Both the position numbers and the translations under genes were made by a program. Shown here piece by piece: positions 48,101-59,078 of a stretch of DNA of 64,000 nt. Numbering within the stretch: the first letter of the stretch is position 1; each line of letters starts with the position of its first letter. This DNA is from Halichondria panicea (taxonomy: Eukaryota > Porifera > Demospongiae > Suberitida > Halichondriidae): positions 3,243,001-3,307,000 of the forward strand of contig NC_087391.1 of the NCBI RefSeq assembly GCF_963675165.1, written 5' to 3'. The notes under the pieces were generated by a model that was not told the DNA's origin, ran no database searches, and saw only the letters and a list, made by a program, of their open reading frames with translations.

Positions 48101-48331
48101 GTTTACCCTTCTTGTGTGTGTGTGATATATTATGTTGTTGCATGGGTGGCAGTATGTTTTAGGGTGCATTAAATCCGAGTCATTTGTTACATCTATTCCA
48201 AACACCTCCAGGAGGTCGTCGTGCCTGTCAGAGCAGACATATCTCCGACCTGAGGGACCTTTCTTGTTCTTAAAGAGAGATCCACAAACCCTGCAGTGCC
48301 TGCAAAGTGCCTCAAGATGTTCTTGACTCAT
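45127..48331 (-). pseudogene. RAG1-like multi-exon gene (RAG1 N-terminal region plus DDE-like core)
   Basis: About 11 exons by GT-AG borders: 48331-47481, 47430-47173, 47111-46921, 46867-46672, 46609-46560, 46506-46311, 46257-46067, 46018-45882, 45840-45685, 45637-45496, 45443-45127 (about 895 codons; vertebrate RAG1 is about 1040). N-terminus: CRVCGSLFKNKK, LLEVFGIDVTNDSDLMHP, YCHPCNN, VYNPKKVIATWTGHTEDDC (same order as in RAG1), RING-like CPICKKIV...LVCADCL, CPCCQ, then EVKTGGR|PLKL like the nonamer-binding GGRPR. Core: EIWVK..LGGDK, APDNVTNLKIALQRFEDEV, GDCEFLCNIYGLSGASG, WHCCLWC, LPALHISLGIFYRLFQL, RRQTYYGGTFVGNHVNRTL, PKMHMLEKHVVDWLDQW, GLMGEQGAEAIHAYFNNL. Breaks: frame change in a CA run near 48107, duplications near 47305, 46463 and 45943, and a deletion after GGDK. 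It could be a RAG1-like transposase or an N-RAG-TP/Chapaev-like one with a RAG1 N-terminus. RAG2-like gene and terminal repeats were not found. Confidence 0.72.
47490..48331 (-). other. RAG1-type zinc region in exon 1 of the RAG1-like gene
   Basis: The start ATG at 48331 gives MSQEHLEALCRHCRVCG; an acceptor-like TTCAG just upstream leaves room for an earlier exon. Cysteine pairs in order: CRVC, YCHPC, CPVC, then a RING-type set FDCPICKKIVHKPIELKTCG, LVCADCLCQCL, CPCC, followed by VTCSVC and KHHKAHHDSKCACTH (a C2H2-like finger). RAG1 has the same succession: central zinc-binding region, RING, then C2H2 finger. The exon ends TVLIKRSMRNSSILEVKTGG then R at a GTGAG donor (47481). Confidence 0.75.
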
Positions 48332-48419
48332 TCCTGAAGGTTGATGCAAATGAATTGTCTGTTTTTGTTCATTATATATCAATGTGCATGTGTAAATATC
48401 GTAAATTTGTGTCATGTTT

Positions 48420-49030
48420 CAGACCTATATTGTTGCTGCCAAAAAATTTTGTCCAATACCTGTTGTTGTCGAAACTGTAGTATGGAACTTCCTCTTTCAG
48501 TTGTTGCAAATTCCACTTCAAAGAAACACTCTGGTAAGTCAGTGAGTAGCTATCTTGTAGTTGATACCTTTAACAGGTGCAGTGTTGTTTCTAGCTGCGC
48601 TGTTGTTATGCGGGTGCACATGACACTCATAACTTTCATGTGACTTCAATGAATAACAAACAAGTTGCTATGGGTATAAGTTTGCACAAAACAGGATTGT
48701 TCAAAAACCACACCCACTTTTCAATATTTCGTTGAATTGCAGTCCGTTCTAATTACAAACTAAGTGGAGGTCTTCTGAAAAGGCTGCAATGGCATGGCAT
48801 TCAGCATTATTTTGCAAATCCACGAAAGTAAACTAAACTCTTACTTGCACTTGATTCATCCACTTGATTCATCCTTGAGCAGCCTACACACACACACACA
48901 CACTACCGTATACCTCGCTTGTACTTGTAGAGAGCTTTAGAAGCCTATGCTAGCATCATGAAACTCCCCTAGCTTGCGTATTGACTGAGACAAACAAGAA
49001 TTTGTACACCTTTATATAAAATCCCAACAA
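48420..49030. other. No gene recognised; repeat shared with 50890-51060
   Basis: 48838-48945 (TGCACTTGATTCATCC, CACACACACAC, ACTACCGTATACCTCGCTTG) is an inverted copy of 50895-50995. A CA microsatellite lies within it. Confidence 0.5.
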
Positions 49031-49309
49031 TGAGTGACCAAAGTACAGATTCTGAAACAAATTTAGACGTTGGTTTTGGTGTCGAAAAAGCACAGCAGAA
49101 CACACCCCAATAACAATGTTATCGTTCGTTTGACAAACTAAACTTGCAAAAAATAGACCTATGACACGGAGTTCTTTGTGATTTAACGGTGATTTACGGA
49201 GTAAGTATGCTTACATACACTATTAGCGTTTCTTTTCGCTCCACCTTGCTCAGGTATTCGCGCGAATACCTGAGCAACCACAGCAACCACAGCACATGCC
49301 CAGATACAC

Positions 49310-49410
49310 GCCCAGATACAATCAATACCAGGCCGAGGAGGCGACCTAGCGTTCAATTAGAGACGGATCGGCCTGGGATCGAGGCTAGGTATCATTTTGA
49401 AGCTTAAAGG
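49310..49410. repeat. Copy of the TAGCCTCG-type short element
   Basis: ACCAGGCCGAGGAGGCGACC on one side and GGCCTGGGATCGAGGCTAGG on the other form inverted ends like those at 60805-60908. Confidence 0.5.
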
Positions 49411-49499
49411 ACGCCCTATCTGATTCAACAATAAAAACTGATTCGAAAATGCCCGCGTTAAGGTCCCTTTTCATTGGCACTGTCACAAATATGAACACC

Positions 49500-52240
49500 A
49501 ACATCTCACTTCATTTTCAAAAATGCGGGGGGTGGACCTTGCTACACAAGTAAGTAAAATTAATTTAGAAGTTGAAATTTAACATCATTTTTGTTCATAG
49601 GTTTTGAGTGAGTCTGTTGCGAAGGCTCTTCCATTGCTAATGAAACAGCACTTAATGTGAGCAATTTTACGACTGTTCAATGTAGAAGCTTACAAATCGC
49701 TGATACTGTTTGCCATGATACTGTTTGCCAGTTGCTTGCAACAGAGTATGCTGTATTTCATGCAGATAAATAGAAGCGTTCCTCTTAGTATCTTCTGATG
49801 GTAGCCTTGTATACTGGAAACGTTCCTGAACAGTACAGTCAACATTCAATCTCTTTGCTATCTTTGCACTGGTAGACCTCTCTGATGAACCATCCTCCAC
49901 CTTAAGTCACCTTAAGTCACAAAAACTAATCAAGGCATAGTTTAATCAAGGCAAGAGGACAGAGTTAAGCAGCTGAATATGTGTCCTCGCATCTGCATCT
50001 CCTTCTGGTTAAACAGCAAACTCGAAGGATCTTCCCCATAATTAGATAATTATAAGAATGACACACAAAGGCGATTGCAAAGCCCTTTTGCATTTTCCAA
50101 CTTCAAGGGAATCGACAGAAGGGATGCCACTGCTGTGAAAGAACATACAGATTTTTGTTGGGCTGTCTGAGGATCTGGAATATCGGTTCGATAGGGTGTG
50201 CTTGTCAGTGAGTAAGCCCCTCAGAACTTAAATCCATATAAACGTGGATCTTGGAGGACTATCCAAGATCAGAATTTTATAAAAATAACTCAGTCTGAAT
50301 GAATTCTACATCTATAGTTATATACATAAAATTTTGCACATCCTCCTATATTAGATCCTCTCTGTGAGCAATAGCCAGATTTATAGACTAATCTCATAAT
50401 AATTTTTCTTGTACTGATGCTCTGAATCCACTGAATCCAACGCGTTCCACCTAGGCGCTTTGTCTAAGCAGCCGCCATTACCTGCGCACACCGAGGCATA
50501 ATTAACCCTTTCCCCGCTGAAGCCATCTTTGCTACATGATTGTCATGATTGTCTAAGTTTTGTCTAAGTAAGTACATGATTTTCTAAGTTGGATAGAACA
50601 CTTCCTCTAACCAATCAGATTGCAGTATTTATGGCAAACATGTATTTATGGCAAATATGATCTAATTATGGTTACTATAATAATTACTAGGGATTTATGG
50701 CAGTAAACTCACCACAAGCCATATATATATGAGTCCGCATGCTTAGCTAGGTCCATAGAAAAAGTTTGGGGGGGGGCTACGCATTCAATATACAGTATGT
50801 ACATTGGCTTACCAGTCCGTTAAAGCACAGCTACAATGAGTCAACTAGTACTGTCAACTGAGCTACAGTTTGTAGATCCCCTGATTATATCTTGGTGCGC
50901 ATGCGCAAGCGAGGTATACGGTAGTGTGTTTGTGTGTGTGTGTGTGTAGACTGCTACAGCTGCTCAAGGATGAATCAAGTGCAAGTAAGAGTTTCTATAG
51001 GCTTCTAGTCATGTTTTTCTAGTCATGTTTACTTGGATTTTAATTCGTGGATTTGCAAAATAATGCTTCGTTCTCGAGTTATGCCTAGTTTTGCTTACTT
51101 GGAAAGAAGAGCACGTAGCCAAATTTGTTTACCGAGTGTTGCTACTCTACTTAGTCGTTAGCTCTGCACTAGAACGCTAGCTATTGGTAGCTGCAAGAGT
51201 GAGAAGAGAGCTGCAAGGCTCTGCTAATGCAGCCATTAATTACTTTTGGCATCGATCGTTTTTAACAACAATCATGGTCGATCATTACCCAATCTTTGAG
51301 TTTTTGCATGCAGCAAAATTATATCATGTGCATAAAAGCTATTAGTAGCTTTATGTTATGTAGCTTTGGCATCTCCACCGAGGCATCGGTGCTTTCATTT
51401 TTGTATTCCGAATTTCATGGGTTATATTGCAAAATTCATGGATTGTGTTGATTGCAGATGATTTCATTGATTCAATCCATGAAAATTCATTGATAAATTG
51501 AAACATTCACCTATGAAAATGTCCTATGAAATACCATTGGTTAAGCAGCATTTTCATTTATAATTCATTATGTTTTTAATAGATTTTGCTGACGCCGTTT
51601 GCGACAAAATTCAGGCAGAATGTGATAGGCCAATATAAAATCGATTTTTGAAGATCGATTTTCAATAATCGATTTTTTACAGTTGATTTTTGATTTTCGA
51701 TTTACACGTGTGAGAGTTACACGTGTGACAATCTAATAGATTTTTGATAATCGATTATAATGAAATACAATAATTGATTTTTGATAGAAAATCGATTACA
51801 AAAAATCAATTGCTTGATACTAGCCTCGAATCCAGGCCGATTAAAATGGATTCAAGGCTACAGTTAGGCCGCCCTTGAAACTTAGAAACTCCTTCTCCAC
51901 GGCCTGAATAGATCGTTTTTTGAAACCATTAAAAAGGAGGGCCATAAGTCACAGTAAAAATCATTAATTTTAGAACTGTTCAGGTGTGTGTACTCATAGT
52001 CCATCTGTATTTTAATTGCGCATAATAATTATTAAACAATCTAGATTCAGCTGTTTTTCATGTTTCAAATGTTAGCACGGTAATCCAATTCAAAAATCTG
52101 CGCATAATAAATATTAAACAATCTAGATTCAGCTGTTTTTCATGTTTCAAATGTTAGCACAGTAATCCGGTAATCCAATTCATGTTTCAAATTTCAAACA
52201 GTGAAGCACAGTATTAAATCCAGATTCATGCCTAATTCTA
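49500..52240. other. Repeat-rich stretch without a recognisable gene
   Basis: Contains inverted copies of other window repeats: 50895-51060 (see 48838), 51170-51310 (see 44490) and 51590-51720 (see 61840). AATCGATTTT-like palindromic runs lie at 51640-51810. A minus-strand frame at 49900-49667 (DGSSERSTSAKIAKRLNVDC) is unassigned. A repeated 60-base block occurs at about 52015-52085 and 52100-52165 (ATTAAACAATCTAGATTCAG). Confidence 0.45.
51825..51865. repeat. Minimal TAGCCTCG-type element
   Basis: TAGCCTCGAATCCAGGCC ... TGGATTCAAGGCTA, a short inverted pair. Confidence 0.55.
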
Positions 52241-52247
52241 TTATGTA

Positions 52248-52285
52248 GCCTCGATCCCAGCCCTTCTCTTAGAATCGAGGCTAGC
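52248..52285. repeat. Minimal TAGCCTCG-type element
   Basis: TAGCCTCGATCCCAGC ... TTAGAATCGAGGCTAG; two ends only, about 38 bases. Confidence 0.55.
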
Positions 52286-52732
52286 TATTACCTATGTCAG
52301 GAGTGCATGAATTCACTCCTGCCTATGTCTGTTGTGCACATGCGCAATAATTTGAAATTATTGCGCATGTGCACAACACTAAATGGCATAATAGCTCAGA
52401 TGGAACACATGCAGAGACTCTCTGAGGACATAGGCACGCCTGCAGTAGGTCAAAGCACCTCATGCGGATGGAAACTCCAGAGGTCATGCAGGCACACTTG
52501 CAGCAGTTGACTTTGCCAAAAACGTTGTTTTTCATCAGTCAACAATAAATTATTGGGTCCAGCAAGAGCTCTTGTGTGATAATCTTGCTCCTTCTGTTAG
52601 GCCTTAATTTGATCCATTGTTTTATTTTGGGCAAAATTATTGTTAAGAAGCTGAAGGTTCACTATAATTATAATTATTTTGATGGTCAAAACATACAATT
52701 ATTATACACATATAAGTGCAGGTATTATACCA

Positions 52733-53380
52733 TCACTCCTGATACCATAATAAGTCATACATACCAGAATGCATGTACAAAAAGAACACAGACGACAGTA
52801 AAATAATTCTACAATAGTCTTCTTTGAATGTCCTGAGAGACATGTACCATAGCCTGCACAGAATTTGCAAAGGGTGCGTTGCGTACACACCATTAACAGT
52901 GTAGTTAAACAAATATTCCGGAGATGGTAGGTTCCTCTCCATTTCCACTTGACGTTGAATACACAATTCAGGAGCGTTAATTAACGGGTCAATTCCAAAT
53001 GTAGATACTTCTGTCACCAGCAGCTGGCATAGGCATCTTGCACAGATGGTAATAATGCACAGATGGTAATAAATTATCTGGTATTCTCGCAGCACACATA
53101 TTTCTGCTGGCAATCTCATTTGGTACGCCACGTGTAGGCCCTGCATAATAATTATGATCATGTACTTGAGGTGTATACATACCAGGAATACTCACATGTC
53201 TTTACATGTCTTTGAATCCCAACCTGACACAACTTTCCGCTCATCATTGACACACAAAACTTAGTTGTTGGGCAATCCATGTCTATGAAGTTGTTTTGTT
53301 TTGTTCCAGTAACGTTAATGGGAAAGTTTACTCTACTATTAACTTCCACCCAGTGGCGTTCAGCAAGATGGTTCTAATGA
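52733..53380 (-). pseudogene. Integrase-like transposon protein fragment (C-terminal half)
   Basis: From 53380 downward: VEVNSRVNFPIN, NFIDMDCPTTKFCVSMMSGK, LCQVGIQRH, then GPTRGVPNEIASRNMCAARI, FGIDPLINAPELCIQRQVEM and ERNLPSPEYLFNYTVNG. The VNSRVNYPI...GxPxxx...FGxDPL...PEL order fits the C-terminal half of the rve-like family whose catalytic half is at 40500-41205 (from memory of the family). An exact duplication (GCACAGATGGTAATAA near 53040-53072) and other breaks make it inactive. Confidence 0.45.
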
Positions 53381-53441
53381 AACAGGATCAGGTATGATAT
53401 GAACTACTGATTCAAGATGTACACATTTACAACAAACCTGA

Positions 53442-54111
53442 CTCAGGTGCATTAAGGACTGGGACCTTCAATTATTGCTGAATTTGCAAATTATAAGCCC
53501 CGCCCACACGGTCGCCATGGTTCCGCCCACGCGTTCATTACTTCAACATACCACTCCCTTTTCATTTTGCAGTAATTCAGCTAGTTTAGAGAAGTGACTT
53601 AGTCGGCGTTTAAAACACCCTCTAGTAAAGCCTTGCGAGGCAATAGATGACTTCCATAAGCCTTCCTTAGCTGATTTATCCTTGTACTTTGTCAACAAAT
53701 TGTTGACCGTGTCCCTGGGAAGCCTACTATCCAAGATGAGACTGCTGCATCAAACAACTTTCTGTTATTTCTCCCTTGCAAAGACCAGGAGGGCTAAGCG
53801 CTAGAGTGAGTTGTTAGCTTAGATAGAACTAAGTATAATGAGCAGCAGCAATAGCTAGTAGCCTTAGTGTTTAAACGCCGATTTTTCAATAGAAAAGTGA
53901 AATAGTGCTTCGACAAAACGGACCACCCCCACTGATCAATTAGTGGGCGGGGCTTCATTTTAATATTTTCCTAGAGAATGGAAGCTAGTGTTTCATTTCA
54001 TCATAAAAGTTTTACACATATTAATATACACAGTAAACAGCAGCAGGTTAAAGTTAAAGTGCCTCTTATAAATGTATTTTTTATGTTGGTCCCAGTCCTT
54101 AATGCACCTGA
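53442..54111. mobile_element. MITE with perfect 25-bp terminal inverted repeats
   Basis: The left end begins CTCAGGTGCATTAAGGACTG and the right end is its exact reverse complement for 25 bases. The interior carries a 63-codon minus-strand frame at 53734-53543 (MDSRLPRDTVNNLLTKYKDK, then GFTRGCFKRRLSHFSKLAEL) and a plus-strand frame at 53978. The former looks like a helix-rich coding remnant, perhaps of the parent transposon, but I cannot name it. No clear target duplication. Confidence 0.85.
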
Positions 54112-54114
54112 GGA

Positions 54115-55090
54115 GTTGACTTTGTCTGTCTGTAAGGTTCTCTTTGAGTGTTTGTACGATAAGAAGACAGCATCCTTTGAACATAAAGCGAACTCCCTTC
54201 CACAATCAATTGGTCCCATAGGCTCACTATAGGCCTGCATGCATGTATATAGTATCCCAACAAAGAACAAACACAGCTCACCTAAATAATTCACTGTAAA
54301 TCAACAAATTATTCTTCACAGGCATGGACACAATACCAAGTAGTTTTCCACTAGTTTTCCACTATAGCCATCAGAAGCCGCCACATGCGTCACTCCAAAG
54401 CGAATTAGCTTTTCGTTCTGATCTATGTGCATTTTATGCCCAAAATATTCTGCATAGTGGGAACAGGGTTCATTTGTCGATATGTTCTTTGTTGCCTTTG
54501 TTCCAAGTAGGCTGGGGTTGTTTGTGATAGGGCATGGCGAACTCTCTGTTCACCTACTATGATGCCTCCAGACCTTAAAAGACCATTAAGTGTTCGACGG
54601 CCATATGCAGGGCCTACCTATGAAAAGATTATAGATATAATTCACGTACGTGGTATACATTATGGGATACTTTCGGTGAAGTGGTTCTTGTGAGCAGGAA
54701 TTTTCCTGCGACATTTGATCTAGAAAGCTACTTACCTGAGAAACAGCACGACACTCAGCCTGCTTGCATAGTGGATTCCCTTTAAGGAACAAAATCTTCT
54801 TACACTTCTTACTAGACCTCTACTATTTGGGAATAATTGTTGCTTGTTTCTTGTTTTTCACCCTTGATTCAATACCGGACATTTTCCCACTTGAAAAGAG
54901 AACACGTGCGTGGACAATGGAATGTCAATTAGAGACCACACCCACACTTTTCCATCGCAATCACGTTGTCGTATTTCCTCTGTAGCTTCATCATGTGCTA
55001 AAACCGCGTGCTTGCACGTACAGTAGTATCTGGTGCAGTATAGTTTAATTAGTTTTACACTCCGCTAGTTTTAGCATCACTCAGATAGCT
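54115..55090. other. No gene recognised
   Basis: Open frames here are short. The plus-strand string ELTLSVCKVLFECLYDKKT immediately after the MITE (54112-54170) could be an exon piece of an interrupted gene. Short duplication at 54340-54362 (CTAGTTTTCCA). Confidence 0.35.
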
Positions 55091-55094
55091 AGCC

Positions 55095-56008
55095 ATGGAT
55101 CTAGACTCTAGATCTAGACTAGAGCGTGTAGAAATCTACCGAGAGCAACAATCCCTAATGCTAAAGAAGTGCGATGTAACTGTTCAAGATTGTCCAGTGT
55201 TTTTAAGGTGCGTATTTTAAAATGTATGTATAGCTAAGTAGGCTAGGTACTAATACCAATACTAATACCAATACCAATACCAATACGTATATACTTCATG
55301 TAATAATGTTACTGCATAAAAGTGTTAAAATGAATGCAGGTTAATCCTGAAACTCTTTATCTTGAGGAAGACATCACAAATCATCACAAATCATGTGGAA
55401 TTCCCCGTAGATGGCCTATTTACTTTTGGTGACTTTCCACTTGGTGGTAGGTTCAGAGTAAGTGGAGACACAGCCATCCCTGACACAACCATCCCTGCCG
55501 GCCCTGCTCAAAAGAAGAATCGGCCAAGTTTCCAAGTACCATTGGGATTCCAATCATCCTGGTCAGAACATGGCTGGACAATCTACATCGAAGGGGCCCA
55601 AGTCTTACGAACCCTGCTTCTATTCGACAATGCGGGGATGAGTGATGCAACCATTTCCAACCTTTTCATCAAGATTCCTGATATTTCAGTGTCTCTTGAC
55701 TCGATCCTCTCTGAAGCTGGAACAAAGATAGGCTGTGATCCAAATGAACTCATTCTTCTTGATGTGAAGTTCTTCCCGATTTCTGATGAGAAAGGTATAC
55801 TGATCATGTGCACTGTTATTCGTGGATGTATACATAATTATAATATATAGAGTATTGGAAAGTACCCAGCCGAAAATTCCTTGTTGCTGTGAGTTGCTGT
55901 GAGTTGCTGTGAGAGCTGATTATGAAGAGTTAGTAAAAGTTCGTTCAAGAAACCGACTAAGCTTGGGAAGAAAGAGAAAGCGCAAAAGTCATGTAGTGCA
56001 TGTGGCCT
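55095..56008 (+). CDS. Unrecognised three-exon gene
   Basis: Exon 1 from ATG 55095 reads MDLDSRSRLERVEIYREQQS, LMLKKCDVTVQDCPVFLR and stops at a GTGCGT donor near 55209. Exon 2 (acceptor TGCAG, about 55340) reads VNPETLYLEEDITNH, then VEFPVDGLFTFGDFPLGGRF, FQVPLGFQSSWSEHGWTIYI, RTLLLFDNAGMSDATISNLF and DPNELILLDVKFFPISDEKG before a GTATAC donor near 55795. Exon 3 (about 55855-56008) reads WKVPSRKFLVAV, then RADYEELVKVRSRNRLSLGR and KRKRKSHVVHVA stop. Two exact duplications break it: ATCACAAATC (about 55378-55398) and GTGAGTTGCT repeated (about 55888-55918). Discounting them gives one continuous frame with a basic C-terminus like a nuclear signal. I do not recognise the family; it is either a host gene or a transposon accessory gene. 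Confidence 0.55.
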
Positions 56009-56014
56009 AAAGGA

Positions 56015-57770
56015 GGTAATGTTACTGTTAGTGAAAGTCCTGTTTATTTCCAAAGATCTCATTATTATAATGTCAATTTTGGCTGCTGTGGTAGCTAATT
56101 ACTGTTAAAAATGCTTACCTTGCTGTTGGAGACTCAGGAGTGACATCATTCTGTATAGCTAAGGATTACTACACATTGTGCAATAAACTCAATTATTTTC
56201 GTTAGCCACACCTGATGCATGGGTGTGGCATGCCAGGCCAAGAGTTTCTATAGGCTTCTATAGTCATGTTTTCCTGGATTTGCAAAATACGCCCAACCAC
56301 GCACGTGGTTTTAATCATTGGTTTTATGACTATATAGCTGCAAGACAGAAGACTTACATAGACAAACAGTTCTTCCTTGTTAAATCGGTAGTAGGGGATG
56401 ATCATTTGTATGCTAGAACTTGGATGGTGCCCTGTCTAGAGGACGCATGCCTATACAATCCCTAGCAAATGATTGCCTGTTTGGAAACGAGATTGCTCTA
56501 GCTGTCTCAGGATTGCCTTTATGAAAATGGTTGCCATTCCATCAGGAAAACAAAGCCATGGACCTGCTCATGTAAAGCTGGATAGTGTTGTTCAAACATT
56601 ACCTATAGGGTCACCTTACCAAATCAAAGTCAGCTTGTCAACAAAGGCCACTATAATTATGTGGAGTCATTCCTCCTGAAAAGATATTTAGTGCCAACCA
56701 CCCCTAGCATTAAGATCAATGCTGAATGGTCCAGAGACTCTGAAGAGTTAGTGGATTCATGAAAAATCATGCAGTTAGTGATAGCTTCTGCTGGTGACCC
56801 TTCTAGTGACCTTTCTGGTAATAAACTACTGTTTGTGTTTTGTAAGGATGGCCTTGTTGGTACTGTCCCAGTCTTTGAAGGGTGTTAGCACCTTTGCCTG
56901 AAGATAGGGTAGCTTCAGCATCCCACAGTAGTGCCCACCAACATAGTAATTTGTCTGGGTTAGTTCCTTTGCTACTTAGTCTCCCTGTGTACAATATGTG
57001 ATGGCTTCTCTAGATGTTTAGAGAAATTTGAGAATATGTATAATGGTGATTGTTCAGTAGCTATGCAAAGACTGTGTGCAGTTTTACATTCCATTTGTGT
57101 GTGTTGAAAATGTGCTTAAAACTACTGTATATATATATATCAGTTCATCGTGAGATCATCTAGACAGTGCTCCCTTGGGCTGGCAGACACATCTCCAGTG
57201 CGTTGAAATCTATCAACAACAGTAGCCTCAGCAACAACAATTTATCTGCTGCTTCCTTAAGTTATTTTAGGTTCCCCCATTATGGTTTTGCACAATCAAT
57301 CATGCATTTACAATTTGAAACTGTGAGCATGCCCAGCTGACCATTACTACCAGCTGACCATTACTATATGTACACATACCTGAGGTCAATTAGTGGGAAA
57401 GTGTAAATTTCAAGAGATATACCCCAACCTCTACACACACACACAAACTGCACAAAGTAACGTGACACACACTTAGCATGACACACACTTAATGAAGTAT
57501 TGTAAACTTATTACTAGTAAAAAATCTCTAACTCTAATAACGTTTTTTATAATCGAACAAAGTTGTAGCGCACACTAATATGCAATCTCTTCACAAATGC
57601 ACTCTTCACTCACTTTTAACGTAATGTATGCATCAATTGCATGGGAATTGCTCACGTTCAATTGACAGGATGTCACGTTACTTCGTGCACAGTTTTTGTG
57701 TAGACTCTTGGCGGTAAGATGATTTAATGTTCTGTCATTATATTATATTTATTATTCATAGATTAGAGAA
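56015..57770. other. No gene recognised
   Basis: Short frames only (for example 56223-56465 and 56473-56679). Block 56235-56290 (AGAGTTTCTATAGGCTTCTA, TGGATTTGCAAAATA) is shared with 50985-51060. CA-rich and TATATA runs occur at 57130 and 57430. Confidence 0.4.
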
Positions 57771-57776
57771 AACATT

Positions 57777-57998
57777 TTGGAGATGAAGGCGACTATACAA
57801 ATCAAAGAAGAAGACCGGAAGATACGACATGAAATTGTGCATTCCTTTGAGTGTGAAGATGTGCTGACTGATCCAATCTTGATGATGTGTTGCAAACAGA
57901 TACTTGGATGTCAGCAGATCTGTTTAAGAAACAACGATGTCATTGTTCTGGGATTGGATAGCCTCTTAGCCACTCTCAGGAGTGTCCGTTCCAACTGA
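57777..57998 (+). pseudogene. RING-like fragment
   Basis: Reads EMKATIQIKEEDRKIRHEIV, HSFECEDVLTDPILMMCCKQ, ILGCQQICLRNNDVIVLGLD then SLLATLRSVRSN. The CCKQILGCQQC-type string with FECE.. and DPI.. is like a U-box/RING variant seen in sponge and cnidarian proteins, but several zinc ligands (the C-x2-C of FECE and the final CPLC) are missing, so the fold is probably lost. Its association with neighbours is unknown. Confidence 0.4.
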
Positions 57999-58389
57999 AC
58001 AATGTACAAACTGCCTCATTTATTATTCATATATTATCCACGTTGTTCGTTTTTTCTCTCATTACGTACCTCATTCTTATTCACATTCACCTTCTTATTC
58101 ACCTATCTTTTGCGAGTAGCTTTGTTTGCTTGTTCCATCATCCACTGAAGTTATGACCATTATCTTGTACTTGTTCTTATCGTAGAGCTAAAAGGCAAGC
58201 TTGACAAGTCAGCAAATAATGTATGCTAACCTTACTGACATGATACGTACTTGATAACTAACAGGCTAGCTACATAGAAAAGTGATCTTCCAATAGGGCG
58301 TATGCATTACTACAATTCCTATTATTAGACTTCCGGTCGAAGGGACAGAGCGTTAACTAGAACACATTTTTGTAATAAATCTAATGTAA

Positions 58390-58960
58390 ATGGTTCGTTT
58401 TTGCTGTGTTCCTAATAGGTCTGATAGAGAGTCTCACCTTTCCTATTTTGGTTTTTCTCGAAAGAATCTGTTGATCAACAGCAACACCAAAATCTGCAGT
58501 GAACACTTTGTCAACGCACATAGCAGGCGTCTCTACTCAGATGAGGTCCCCAGTTTGCTTCTACCAGTTGTTGTAAGGGCTAGAAAGGAACCAAGAGAGC
58601 AGAAGAAGGCTTAGATGAATTGGAATTGGAACAAAAAGATGTGTCAACACAAACGGAAGAGGTTGCGTTTAAGGTTTTAGTTGGGATCTCTCCTGACAGA
58701 GCAATTACTTTTGTCTCGTCTTTGTTTCCTATTTCTGATAAGGCATTAACGAGGGAGAGTGGGATATTGGACTTGTTAAGACCTTCTGTTGAGGGGTGTA
58801 CGTCTTAACATTCCACCATTTCTTAGAGGAAAAAAGCAACTTTCAGAGAAAGAACTAGTAGTTACTCGACGCATAGCATCTTTGTGGAACGTGCCATGGA
58901 GAGAATCAAAAATTTTCACATTTTTGACAAGAGTTTACCTGTATCTTTAACTGCTTAAAA
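58390..58960 (+). pseudogene. THAP-domain DDE transposase with internal deletion
   Basis: Begins MVRFCCVPNRSDRESHLSYF with KICSEHF, the C-x2-4-C ... C-x2-H THAP zinc finger, shortened in the middle. Then DEVPSLLLPV (end of THAP), TQTEEVAFKVLVGISPDRA and ISDKALTRESGILDLLRP. After a gap it reads LNIPPFLRGKKQLSEKELVV, TRRIASL and VERAMERIKNFHIFDKSLPV, the C-terminus of a DDE_4 (HARBI-like) catalytic domain. The catalytic Asp region between them is deleted. Frames change at 58613 and 58806. Confidence 0.75.
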
Positions 58961-59078
58961 AAATGATTTGATCATTTCATTACATGCACGGTATTAAACA
59001 TTGATGGAAAGTAGAATAAGAAACAGAAACAAAATTAGATGTACTTCATGCAACTAATTATAGTCGCAACAGCATTGA

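Noticed and set aside
45060-48420. Terminal inverted repeats with CACAGTG- or CACTATG-type ends around the RAG1-like gene
   Set aside because: Looked in the immediate flanks and found no convincing heptamer-like inverted pair.
54586-54792. Minus-strand 68-codon frame
   Set aside because: No motif, no splice support; composition looks like random AT-rich sequence.
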